This document shows, piece after piece, positions 25,050 to 33,049 of a stretch of DNA of 64,000 bases. Source of the DNA: CALMKX01 sp036274895 (lineage in GTDB: Bacteria; Acidobacteriota; Thermoanaerobaculia; Multivoradales; SZUA-115); assembly GCA_036274895.1 (NCBI GenBank), contig DASUEU010000049.1, positions 248,001-312,000 of the forward strand, written 5' to 3'. The notes under the pieces were generated by a model, which made no database searches, was not told the DNA's origin, and was given only the letters and a program-made list of their open reading frames with translations. Both the position numbers and the translations under genes were made by a program. Position 1 is the first letter of the stretch. Each line of letters begins with the position of its first letter.

Positions 25050-25802
25050 CTAGGTTCCCGGCAGCTTCTGGGCCTCGGGCACCTGAGTGCTCTCCGGGAA
25101 GGGCGCGGCCTCGGCCACGGCGTCGGCCTTCTTGATTCCCAGCTCGACCTCGAACTCGGACAGCAGGGACTGGGCCTGCACGTCGCGGGCCTTGCGCTCC
25201 ATCTTGATCCTCTCGACGTCGAGGCCGCCGGTCGCCACCTCCACCGCGGCCTTGCTCTCGGCCACCCGCTGCTTGATCTCGTCGAGGTACTTCTCGGTGG
25301 TGGCGGCGGTGTCGTAGGTCTCGAGCTCCTCCAAGGCGCTCGCGGCCTGGCGCATGACGTCGGCCTTGCGCGCCTCGTGGATGGCCTTCTGGGCCTCCTG
25401 CATCTTGGCCTTGAGCTTGGTCTTGATGTCGTCGACCTGGAGCTGGGCGTTCTCGAAGGCGTTGCTGGCCGAGGTCAGCTGCTCGCGGGTGGCAGTCAGA
25501 TCCTGGCGCAACTGGTTCAAGGTCAGGGCGTCGCGCTCGGCGAGCTTCCGGCCCTCGGGGCTGCCGTCCTTGAGCAGGGCCTGGATCGAGCCCACCACGC
25601 TCCTCTCCTTGCGCTCGAGCTCCTCCTTCTCCTGCTCCAGGCGGATCACGGTGGCCCGGGTCGTCACCAGGATCTGGTTCAACCGGGGCAGGGTATTGCG
25701 CATCTCCTCGATGGACTCCTGGAGCATCACCTCCGGGTCCTCGGCGAAGGAGATGAAGTAGCCGACCCAGGAACGGATCATCCGCATCAAACGCTTGAAC
25801 AT
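25050..25802 (-). CDS. pspA: PspA/IM30 (Vipp1) family protein
   Basis: The 250-residue product begins MFKRLMRMIRSWVGYFISFA, the amphipathic membrane-binding helix of PspA, with EDPEVMLQESIEEMRNTL next to it, followed by the long coiled-coil hairpin rich in Glu, Lys and Ala (about 25-215). A 30-residue low-complexity tail is extra. PspA/Vipp1 proteins are bacterial ESCRT-III homologues that coat and repair the inner membrane. The gene is tightly spaced with the AAA+ gene downstream and a coiled-coil gene upstream (29-base gap). No pspF-type sigma-54 control is seen before this operon. Confidence 0.93.
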   Translation of the reverse strand: MFKRLMRMIRSWVGYFISFAEDPEVMLQESIEEMRNTLPRLNQILVTTRATVIRLEQEKEELERKERSVVGSIQALLKDGSPEGRKLAERDALTLNQLRQDLTATREQLTSASNAFENAQLQVDDIKTKLKAKMQEAQKAIHEARKADVMRQAASALEELETYDTAATTEKYLDEIKQRVAESKAAVEVATGGLDVERIKMERKARDVQAQSLLSEFEVELGIKKADAVAEAAPFPESTQVPEAQKLPGT

Positions 25803-25831
25803 GGGCTTTCGAGCCTCCTCGAGCGACCGGC

Positions 25832-26620
25832 TCAGCCGCCGGTCGCGGACACGGGATTCTCCTCGACGAAGGGGGCGATGGCTTCGAAGAGGCGTTTCTC
25901 CTCGACCCGCTTGCGCAGCTGCCACTCGGTGAGCTTCTCGGTCTCGGCTTCGAGGGCGCGGCGGTTGGCGGTCATCTTGTCGCGGTTCTTGATCGTCAGG
26001 GCGTCGATCTCGGCCTGGAGGGCGGCGTTCTCCTTCTCGAGCTCTTGCGCACGCTTGGCCAGGCGCTGCTTCAGGAACTCCTCGAAGCGGTCGAGGGCCT
26101 GGTCGCGGCGCACGGCGTCCTGGATCACCTCGTGGATGGGCACCGGGCCGGCCGGGTTCATGCGCAGGAAGCCGAGCAGGGTGGCGGCCTTGGCCTTGCG
26201 CTCGAGGTCGGCGAAGCCCTCGGAAGACAGGATCTCGAGGATCTTCAAGGCGGAGAAGCCGTGGGGGGGATCGGTGATCTTGGCGCTTTGATAGACGCTG
26301 GGAAAGTCGGGCAGATCGTCGCCGCTGAGGGGCGGCCCCTCGGCGGCCGGGCCAGCGGTGGCCGCTGCCGGAGCTGCGGCGGGGCTCGCCGTGGGCGTGG
26401 CGGCCGGTTTGGGCTCGTCCTCGATCGGCCCGACTCCCGGGATGCTGCGCAGGATCGCGGCGAGGTCGGGGGGAGGCGCCGCCTGCCGGGGCGCTCCACC
26501 CGCGAGACCGGCCGGGGGCCGGGCCGGGCTCGCGGCCGGAGTGGGGGAGGGCGCTCCCGCGGCGGGTTCCTCCTCCACTTCCACCAGCTTCATCTTCTGG
26601 AGAACCTCTTTCAGGCCCAT
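25832..26620 (-). CDS. Coiled-coil protein with Pro/Ala linker, first gene of the PspA operon
   Basis: From ATG 26620 the product is 262 residues. A short N-terminal segment (MGLKEVLQKMKLVEVEEEP) is followed by a long Pro/Ala/Gly-rich linker (about 20-95), a globular helical part (about 100-170; DLPDFPSVYQSAKI, LKILEILSSEGF) and a charged coiled coil (about 180-245; LAKRAQELEKENAALQAEI). No known enzyme motif. A cytoplasmic adaptor for PspA or the ATPase is plausible. Frame, length and position support coding; identity is unknown to me. Confidence 0.75.
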   Translation of the reverse strand: MGLKEVLQKMKLVEVEEEPAAGAPSPTPAASPARPPAGLAGGAPRQAAPPPDLAAILRSIPGVGPIEDEPKPAATPTASPAAAPAAATAGPAAEGPPLSGDDLPDFPSVYQSAKITDPPHGFSALKILEILSSEGFADLERKAKAATLLGFLRMNPAGPVPIHEVIQDAVRRDQALDRFEEFLKQRLAKRAQELEKENAALQAEIDALTIKNRDKMTANRRALEAETEKLTEWQLRKRVEEKRLFEAIAPFVEENPVSATGG

Positions 26621-26885
26621 CGCTTGCGTCCTCTCGGCCGGCGTCCGTCTTTTCTGTGACTTACGGATCGGCAGCCTAAGACCCCCGCCCGGGAGTGTCA
26701 AGGCGGGGCGGGATGCGGGCCGTCCTACGCGGAGGAGAGACTGGAGATTCCTCGATGGAACGTCCCGGCTCCACTTCGCGTATCGCAGGGCATGGCCGGG
26801 GGGCTCGGGAGCCCGTGGGCTCCGCTCCTGTGCGGTACACTCTGCTGCGCTGTAGCGAACCAATGAGAAGAGAGGGCTCCAGACG
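26621..26885. promoter_or_regulatory. Divergent promoter region of the PspA and ABC operons
   Basis: These 265 bases separate two outward-facing operons. On the forward strand TACACT (26836-26841) matches the -10 form seen elsewhere in the window, and GAGAGGG lies before the ATG at 26886. I see no clear -35, sigma-54 site or operator. The shared control region suggests joint regulation of both operons. Confidence 0.45.
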
Positions 26886-27680
26886 ATGACAGCTCGCGAC
26901 GGGACCGCGGTCTTCGCGCCCAACCGCACGGTCTCGCCGGCGGCGATGAAGATCCTGATCGGCGTCCAGGCGGTGGTGGCACTGCTGCTGTGGGTCTTTT
27001 CCCCCTTCAAGGTTCTGCCCCGACCCCTCGAAGTGGTCACGGCCTTGAAGGAGCTGTGGCTCACCCAGGGCTTGGGGCCGGAGCTGTTCACCAGCCTGCG
27101 CCTCAACCTGACGGCCCTGACCCTCTCGTTGCTGATCTCGCTCGGCCTCGCCTACCTGACGGTGGTGCCCTTCTTCCGGCCGATCGTAGCGGTGATCTCC
27201 AAGCTGCGCTTCCTGTCGTTGACCGGCCTCACGCTGGTCTTCACCCTCCTGGTCGGGGGCGGCTTCCCCCTCAAGGTCAGCCTCTTGACCTTCGGCATGA
27301 CGGTGTTCTTCGTCACCTCGATGGCGGCCGTGGTGGCCGAGATCCCCCGAGACCAGTTCGACTACGCCCGTACCCTGCGCATGAGCGAGTGGCGGGTTGT
27401 GGGCGAGGTGGTGGTGCTCGGCACGGTGGACAAGGCGGTCGAGGCCCTGCGCCAGAACGCCGCCATCGGCTGGATGATGCTCACCATGGTCGAAGGCATC
27501 TCCCGCTCGGAGGGGGGCCTCGGCGCCTTGCTGCTCAACCTCAACAAGCACCTCGACCTGCCCAAGGTCTTCGCCATCCAGCTCTTCATCCTGGGGGTGG
27601 GCATCCTCCAGGACTACGCCATCGGCGGGCTCGGGCGCCTGGTCGCTCCCCACGCGGTCCTCGCCCGGGAGCGGAGGTAA
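26886..27680 (+). CDS. ABC transporter permease (TauC/SsuC-like)
   Basis: The 264-residue product has about six membrane segments and the cytoplasmic EAA-like loop near 150-170 (AEIPRDQFDYARTLRMSEWR; canonical EAA...G). That is the binding-protein-dependent permease fold of nitrate/sulfonate/taurine importers. It is the first gene of a forward operon followed 2 bases later by the ATPase. The substrate is unknown. Because the partner binding protein is fused to OmpA and the operon is divergent from pspA, import of a small nutrient is not assured; lipid or envelope transport is possible. Confidence 0.85.
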   Translation: MTARDGTAVFAPNRTVSPAAMKILIGVQAVVALLLWVFSPFKVLPRPLEVVTALKELWLTQGLGPELFTSLRLNLTALTLSLLISLGLAYLTVVPFFRPIVAVISKLRFLSLTGLTLVFTLLVGGGFPLKVSLLTFGMTVFFVTSMAAVVAEIPRDQFDYARTLRMSEWRVVGEVVVLGTVDKAVEALRQNAAIGWMMLTMVEGISRSEGGLGALLLNLNKHLDLPKVFAIQLFILGVGILQDYAIGGLGRLVAPHAVLARERR

Positions 27681-27682
27681 CC

Positions 27683-28507
27683 ATGGCGCAGGGATACGAG
27701 AAAGGTGCACCGATCCTCCAATGCCAGGGGATCCAGCGGATCCTCGGCGGCAACCTCATCTTGGGTGGCATCGACCTGACCATCCGCGACATCATCCGCC
27801 CCGGGCACACCACCGGCCAGGTGGTCGGCCTGCTGGGGCCCTCCGGCATCGGCAAGACCGTGCTCTTCCGTACCCTCGCGGGTCTCGACAAGCCGGACGC
27901 CGGCCAGGTGCTGATCGGCGACCCGCCCCGGCCGGTGGAGCGGGGGATGGTCGGTGTCGTGGCACAGCACTATCCCCTCTTCGCCCACCGCACGGTGATG
28001 GGCAACCTGGTGCTCGCCGGGCGCCTCGCCGGACTCTCCCAGGCCGCGGCCAGGGACAAGGCCCGCGGCTTCCTCCAGCGCTTCGGGCTCGAGGATCGCG
28101 ACAAGCTCTACCCGATCCAGCTCTCGGGGGGCCAGCGCCAGCGGGTCTCCATCGCCCAGCAGTTCATGTCGAGCGAGCACTTCCTGTTGCTCGACGAGCC
28201 CTTCTCGGGCCTCGACCCGGTGCAGGTGGACAACGTCTGCGAGCTGTTGGCCGAAGTGGCGACGATGCACGAGCACAACACCATCATCGTGGTCACCCAC
28301 GACATCAGCGCCGCTGTCGAAGTCTCGGACACCATCTTCCTCTTGGGCCGAGACCGCGACCAAGCCGGTAGGATCGTGCCCGGCGCCAAGATCCAGGCCG
28401 AGATCGACCTGATGGAGCGGGGCCTCGCCTGGCGCCACGGCATCACCACCACGCCGGAGTTCGCGGAGGTCGTGCGGGAGATCCGCCTCCGCTTCGTCAA
28501 CCTCTGA
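27683..28507 (+). CDS. ABC transporter ATP-binding protein
   Basis: The 274-residue product has Walker A GLLGPSGIGKTVLF (about 51), Q-loop VAQHYPLF, signature LSGGQRQRVSIAQQ (about 150), Walker B FLLLDEPFSGLD (about 171) and switch histidine IIVVTHD (about 210). GGAGG lies 7 bases before the ATG. The C-terminal 45 residues (MERGLAWRHGITTTPEFAEV) exceed the minimal NrtD/TauB core. It powers the permease encoded just upstream. Confidence 0.92.
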   Translation: MAQGYEKGAPILQCQGIQRILGGNLILGGIDLTIRDIIRPGHTTGQVVGLLGPSGIGKTVLFRTLAGLDKPDAGQVLIGDPPRPVERGMVGVVAQHYPLFAHRTVMGNLVLAGRLAGLSQAAARDKARGFLQRFGLEDRDKLYPIQLSGGQRQRVSIAQQFMSSEHFLLLDEPFSGLDPVQVDNVCELLAEVATMHEHNTIIVVTHDISAAVEVSDTIFLLGRDRDQAGRIVPGAKIQAEIDLMERGLAWRHGITTTPEFAEVVREIRLRFVNL

Positions 28508-28516
28508 GGAGAGAGC

Positions 28517-29512
28517 TTGGCCATCGAGGCGAAGGACCAGTGGAAGCGCAAGGTGGGCCGGGCCCTCAAGCGGCCCGCGAACCTGATCTCTGGCTCGCTG
28601 GCGGTGGCCGCCTCCGCGGCGCTGTGGAACCCCTTGCCGCTGATCCTCTGGGGCCTCGGAGCCGGTGCCTATGCTCTTTTCGGCAGCGGCGAGGGGCTGG
28701 AACGGGCGGCCCGGGAAGAGGAGCGCAAGCAGGCGATCGCGCGGGCCGTGGCCGAGCGCAAGGCCCTGCGCGAGGCTCTCGACACCTCGCTCTCGATGCC
28801 GCCGATCATCGATTGGATCCGTTCCCGGGAGATGCCGGACTACCGCGAGATCTACCGTCGCCTCGAGGCGAGCCGGGAGAAGGTCTCCCGCGTGCTGGCG
28901 GCACGCAAGGACGAGGCCCTGGGCGGCCTCGAGATCCTCGACCAACTCGACTACTTGCTCGGTGCCTATCTGAGCTTCGTGCGGGAGCGGATCGTCTACC
29001 TGGGCATCCTCTCGCACTTCGGCGTGGACGAAACACCCCCGCCGCCACCTCCCGTTCCCACGCGGGTGAAGACGGGTGGGCGTGGCCTCTCGGTGGTGCC
29101 GTCCCGGCCCGCCAGCCGGCTGCCGACCATCGAGGGGCGGCTCGAGGAGATCGCCGAGAAGATCGCCTTGCTGCGCCAGAAGGCCCAGGAGGAGCCGGCC
29201 ACCGCCCGCACCCGGGAGTGGCACATGGGCATCCTCGAGAAGCAGCGGGAGCTGCTGGTCGAGTGCCAGAAGCGAGATCAATACGTCGAGGCCCAGCTGG
29301 CCGCCTTCCCGGACGTCTTTGACGTCATCGTGGGGCGGGTCGGGGCGTCGCAGTTCTCGGCCACCGAGATGGCGAGCTACATGGGCGCCGTGGTCGAGCA
29401 GGTGGAGGAGAGCGAGCGCTTCGTGGCCTCGCTCAAGCCGGCGATGGATGAGCTGGTGGGCGGCCTCGATCCGGCCGCCCAGGGAGCCCTGAGCAGCATC
29501 GGAAGTCGCTGA
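28517..29512 (+). CDS. Membrane-associated coiled-coil protein of the ABC-OmpA operon
   Basis: The 331-residue product starts at TTG 28517, with GGAGAG 6 bases upstream. Residues about 23-56 are hydrophobic (a hairpin or two short membrane segments ending AGAYALFGSGEG), then long charged helices follow (about 60-165), a Pro-rich linker (PPPPPPVPT, about 178) and a second helical part (about 205-325; EGRLEEIAEKIALLRQKAQE). No known domain. It may bridge the ABC unit and the PspA-AAA side. Function unknown. Confidence 0.75.
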   Translation: MAIEAKDQWKRKVGRALKRPANLISGSLAVAASAALWNPLPLILWGLGAGAYALFGSGEGLERAAREEERKQAIARAVAERKALREALDTSLSMPPIIDWIRSREMPDYREIYRRLEASREKVSRVLAARKDEALGGLEILDQLDYLLGAYLSFVRERIVYLGILSHFGVDETPPPPPPVPTRVKTGGRGLSVVPSRPASRLPTIEGRLEEIAEKIALLRQKAQEEPATARTREWHMGILEKQRELLVECQKRDQYVEAQLAAFPDVFDVIVGRVGASQFSATEMASYMGAVVEQVEESERFVASLKPAMDELVGGLDPAAQGALSSIGSR

Positions 29513-29544
29513 TTGCACAGAACCCAGTCGAAAGGAGCTTCGAC

Positions 29545-31365
29545 GTGAAACTCACCCCTCTCGGCAAGCTGATCATCGCCGTGGCGTTCCTGGTGGCCGC
29601 CTTCTTCGCGGTCCAGCGCTTCGCCCCCGATCTGCTGTCGAAGATCATCCCCCAGAAGAAGACTCGCTCGTCCGTGCAGGTGCAGGGCGTCAATCTACCG
29701 GGAGCAGCCAGCTCCGCATCCTCCTCGCTTGCCGGCGGTGCCGTGCGCCTGCCCGGCACCGGCGTCGGCTGTGCCAACCTGCCCGAAGTGCGCTTCTACC
29801 ACTGGGCCTGGAACGCCCAGATGGGCCTGATGCTGGCGACCGGCGGGCAGCAGGCCACCACCGGCAGCCTGATGTGTGAGAACGGCGTCAACCTCAAATT
29901 CACCCGTGAGGATGATGCCGGCAAGATGCAGGAGGCCCTGATCGCCTTCGCCACCGAGCTGTCGCGGGGCAACCCCAACCCCAGCTCGGGCGCTCACTTC
30001 GTGGCCATCATGGGCGACGGTGCTGGCGCGTTCCTCGCTGGTCTCAACGAGCAACTCGCCCGGATCGGCCCGGACTACACGGCCAAGGTGGTGGGCTCGG
30101 CCGGCTACTCGCGCGGCGAAGACAAGTTCATGGGACCGCCGGAGTGGAAGCAGAACCCCGCGGCCTCCCGGGGCGGCGTGGTCTCCGGCTACCTGCGCGA
30201 CGGCGACTGGAACATCGCCCAGAAGTGGTTGGGTGACAACGGCTTGTGCAACAACCCCGACGAGACCACCTGGGACCCGAACTGCCTCAACTGGGTGGCC
30301 GCCAACGATTACATCGATGCAGCCGAGAAATACGTCGTCAACTACTGCGAGGACCGGCCGGTGGCGGTCAACGGCCAGCGCACCGGTGAGAGGCGCCGGG
30401 TGTGCGTCAACGGCGTGGTGACCTGGACCCCGGGCGACGTGACCGTGGCGCAGAAGCGGGGCGGCCTGGTCTCGATCGTTTCGACCAAGGAGTACAGCTC
30501 GCAGATGCCGAACACCATCATCGGCATCGATCGCTGGATGAAGTCGAACCGTCGCACCGTGGAAGGCATGCTGGGCGCCATCTTCACCGGCGGCGACATG
30601 ATCAAGGCCAGCCCCGAAGCGCTGCGCTATGCCGCGGGGATCTCCGCCCAGGTCTACGACGAGGCGGGGGCGGATGCCGCCTACTGGGAGAAGTACTACC
30701 GCGGCGTGGTGGAGCGCGACCGCCAGGGCCTGGCCGTGGAGCTGGGTGGCTCCTCGGTGAACAACCTGGCGGACAACCTGCTGCTCTACGGCATGGTCCC
30801 CGGTTCCTCGAACCTCTTCGCGGCTACCTACAAGGTCTTCGGCGACATCGTGGTCCAGCAGTACCCCGACCTGGTGCCGAGCTATCCCTCGGTCGATCGC
30901 ATCCTCGACACCTCCTACGTCCAGGCCCTGGCCTCGCGCACCAGCACGGCCACGGCCGTAGCCCGGGCCCAGCCGACTTTCGAGGGCTCGGCGCCGGTGC
31001 GGCAGGTGGTCTCCCGCCGCTCCTGGCAGATCACCTTCGACTCCGGGCGGGCCACCTTCACAGCCTCGGCCCAGCGCGATCTCGATCAGCTCCTGCGCGA
31101 CCTGCTGGTGGCGAGCGGCACGGTGGTGGAGGTCCACGGCCACACCGACGCCCAGGGCAATCCGGACAGCAACTTGGCCCTTTCCGAGGCCCGGGCTTTC
31201 GCCGTGAAGCAGTGGCTCGAGCAGCGCGCGCCGGTCAACTTCCCGGCGGGGCGTATCCGGGTGTTTTCCCATGGCCAGCAGAACCCGGTGGCGCCCAACT
31301 CCACGGCGGAGGGGCGGGCCCAGAACCGCCGGGTGGAGATCGTGCTGGGGACAACGGGAGGGTAG
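29545..31365 (+). CDS. Solute-binding protein fused to a C-terminal OmpA peptidoglycan-binding domain
   Basis: This 606-residue fusion begins with an N-terminal hydrophobic segment (about 8-26, LGKLIIAVAFLVAAFFAVQR) that lacks a clear cleavage site, so it may stay as a membrane anchor. A periplasmic-binding-protein-like region follows (about 75-450; phosphate/NMT1 type), then an OmpA-like domain (about 495-605) with ITFDSGRATFT, VEVHGHTDAQGNPDSNLALS and the Arg in GRAQNRRVEIVL that grips diaminopimelate. Database names of the form phosphate-ABC-SBP/OmpA exist for such fusions. It would tie the ABC transporter to peptidoglycan. A Shine-Dalgarno GAAAGGAG precedes the ATG. Confidence 0.88.
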   Translation: MKLTPLGKLIIAVAFLVAAFFAVQRFAPDLLSKIIPQKKTRSSVQVQGVNLPGAASSASSSLAGGAVRLPGTGVGCANLPEVRFYHWAWNAQMGLMLATGGQQATTGSLMCENGVNLKFTREDDAGKMQEALIAFATELSRGNPNPSSGAHFVAIMGDGAGAFLAGLNEQLARIGPDYTAKVVGSAGYSRGEDKFMGPPEWKQNPAASRGGVVSGYLRDGDWNIAQKWLGDNGLCNNPDETTWDPNCLNWVAANDYIDAAEKYVVNYCEDRPVAVNGQRTGERRRVCVNGVVTWTPGDVTVAQKRGGLVSIVSTKEYSSQMPNTIIGIDRWMKSNRRTVEGMLGAIFTGGDMIKASPEALRYAAGISAQVYDEAGADAAYWEKYYRGVVERDRQGLAVELGGSSVNNLADNLLLYGMVPGSSNLFAATYKVFGDIVVQQYPDLVPSYPSVDRILDTSYVQALASRTSTATAVARAQPTFEGSAPVRQVVSRRSWQITFDSGRATFTASAQRDLDQLLRDLLVASGTVVEVHGHTDAQGNPDSNLALSEARAFAVKQWLEQRAPVNFPAGRIRVFSHGQQNPVAPNSTAEGRAQNRRVEIVLGTTGG

Positions 31366-31368
31366 ACG

Positions 31369-32169
31369 GTGGGGGGGGCGCGGGGGCCGGCCGCGACCTG
31401 CCGGCGGGTGGTCAAGCTCGTCCGGCTCGGGTTCTACCTCCTGCTCGCAGGAGGGGTGGCCGGTTCCCTGGCCCTCCGCTGCTTGTTCACGGGGGACCTG
31501 CCCCACGCCCGGCCGCTGGCCGCCTGGTACAAGGCCCGGCTTTGCCGGATGCTGGGGTTGGTGATCCGCACCCACGGAGCGGCGGCCCCGAGGCCGGTGT
31601 TCTTGGTCGCCAATCACGTCTCGTGGCTGGACATCCTGGTGGTGGGCGGCGTGTTGCCGGTGAACTTCGTGTCCAAGGCCGAGGTGGCGAGCTGGCCCCT
31701 GCTCGGCTGGATGGTCAAGCACGGCGGCACCTTGTTCATTCCCCGGGGCGCCCACCAGGCCGGGGAGATCGGTCGCCGGATCGGCGAGCGCCTGGGGCAA
31801 GGGGCGGCGGTGCTGGTGTTCCCCGAGGGCACCACGAGCGACGGCTCCAAGGTGCGGCCGTTCTTCCCCCGTCTCTTCGCCCCGGCGGTCGAGAGCGGTT
31901 GGCCGGTGCAGCCGGTCGCCATCCGCTACGCCCACCCGGAGGGGGTGCACCCCACGGCACCCTTCATCGACGACGATCCGATGCCGGCCCACCTCTGGCG
32001 GGTGCTGGGGGAGAAGAGGATCGAGGTCGAAGTGACCTTCCTGCCGGCCCTCGACTCCCGGGGCCTCGACCGTCGCACCCTCGCCACGCGCTCCCGGCGT
32101 GAGATCTGCGGCGCGCTGGGCCTGCCGGAGGGCAAGCCCGAGGCGGCTCCGGCCGCCCCCATGCAGTAG
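31369..32169 (+). CDS. Lysophospholipid (1-acylglycerol-3-phosphate) acyltransferase
   Basis: The 266-residue product has an N-terminal membrane helix (about 17-36) and the PlsC motifs NHVSWLD (HX4D, about 82-88), IPRGAHQAG (about 125) and FPEGTTSDG (about 149-157). PlsC-type enzymes add the second acyl chain to make phosphatidic acid; some members act on lysophospholipids or ornithine lipids. The GTG start is 3 bases after the OmpA-fusion stop, so it belongs to that operon, linking the locus to membrane lipid. Confidence 0.88.
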   Translation: MGGARGPAATCRRVVKLVRLGFYLLLAGGVAGSLALRCLFTGDLPHARPLAAWYKARLCRMLGLVIRTHGAAAPRPVFLVANHVSWLDILVVGGVLPVNFVSKAEVASWPLLGWMVKHGGTLFIPRGAHQAGEIGRRIGERLGQGAAVLVFPEGTTSDGSKVRPFFPRLFAPAVESGWPVQPVAIRYAHPEGVHPTAPFIDDDPMPAHLWRVLGEKRIEVEVTFLPALDSRGLDRRTLATRSRREICGALGLPEGKPEAAPAAPMQ

Positions 32170-32181
32170 ACTTCCGGCCCC

Positions 32182-33021
32182 GTGAAGCTCGGCCGTTTCC
32201 AGCTCGCCCTGGCCCCGGATGGGGAGTTCCGTCTCGACGGCGGCGCGATGTTCGGCGTGGTGCCCAAGGTCTTGTGGGAGAAGAAGAAGGCCCCGGACGA
32301 GCGCAACCGCATCCGCATGACCACCAACTGTCTGCTGGTGGAATCAGGGAGCGAGCTGGTCCTGGTCGATACCGGCGTCGGTGACAAGGGAGACGCCAAG
32401 TTCATCGACCAGTTCGCCGTGGGCGGCGAACGGCGCCTGCCCGAGGCCATCCGTGCTGCCGGCTACGAGCTGGGTGACGTCACCCACGTGCTCTTGACCC
32501 ACCTCCACTTCGACCACTGCGGCTGGAGCACGGTGGTGGCAGAGGACGGCCGACTGGTGCCCACCTTTCCCCGGGCTCGCTACTGGCTCGAGCGCGGCGA
32601 GCTGGCGCACGCGCGCCGCCCCAACCTCCGCGACCGGGCGAGCTACGACCCCCGCAACTGGGAGCCCCTCTTCGAGGCCGGCGTGGTCGAGCTCTTCGAG
32701 CAGGCGGCCGAGCCCATCCCGGGAGTGCGGGCCGAGAAAGTCCGCGGCCACAACGCCGACATGTGCGTGGTGCTCCTGGATGGGGGCGAGGGCGCGAAGG
32801 CGGGCTTCTGGGCGGACCTGGTGCCCACCGCGGCGCACCTGCCCTTCCCTTGGATCATGAGCTACGATCTCTACCCCATGGAGACGCTGGCGGCCAAGGA
32901 GCATTGGCTGCCACTGGCCGCCCGTGAGGGCTGGATCTCTCTCTTCGAGCACGACCCCGAGCTGCCGGCAGCCCGTCTGGTCGAAGACGACAAAGGACGC
33001 CTGACGGTCGAACCGCTCTGA
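32182..33021 (+). CDS. MBL-fold metallo-hydrolase
   Basis: The 279-residue product has the zinc motif LTHLHFDHCG (about 108-117) with further ligands GHNADM (about 190) and FWADLVPT (about 211). It is close to the N-acyl-homoserine-lactonase/quorum-quencher-like MBL group, but the substrate is unknown. The GTG at 32182 lacks a Shine-Dalgarno; TAGACT sits 9 bases before it, so the message may be leaderless. It precedes the 2-oxoacid dehydrogenase operon by 28 bases. Confidence 0.85.
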   Translation: MKLGRFQLALAPDGEFRLDGGAMFGVVPKVLWEKKKAPDERNRIRMTTNCLLVESGSELVLVDTGVGDKGDAKFIDQFAVGGERRLPEAIRAAGYELGDVTHVLLTHLHFDHCGWSTVVAEDGRLVPTFPRARYWLERGELAHARRPNLRDRASYDPRNWEPLFEAGVVELFEQAAEPIPGVRAEKVRGHNADMCVVLLDGGEGAKAGFWADLVPTAAHLPFPWIMSYDLYPMETLAAKEHWLPLAAREGWISLFEHDPELPAARLVEDDKGRLTVEPL

Positions 33022-33049
33022 ATCTCCCTCGAATCGACGCGGAGGATGG

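Noticed and set aside
23331..26291. Open frame of 986 codons on the forward strand, antisense to the AAA+ and pspA genes
   Set aside because: The reverse strand carries clear AAA+, PspA and coiled-coil proteins in this stretch. The forward translation is Gly/His/Leu-rich without domains, as expected opposite a high-GC gene.
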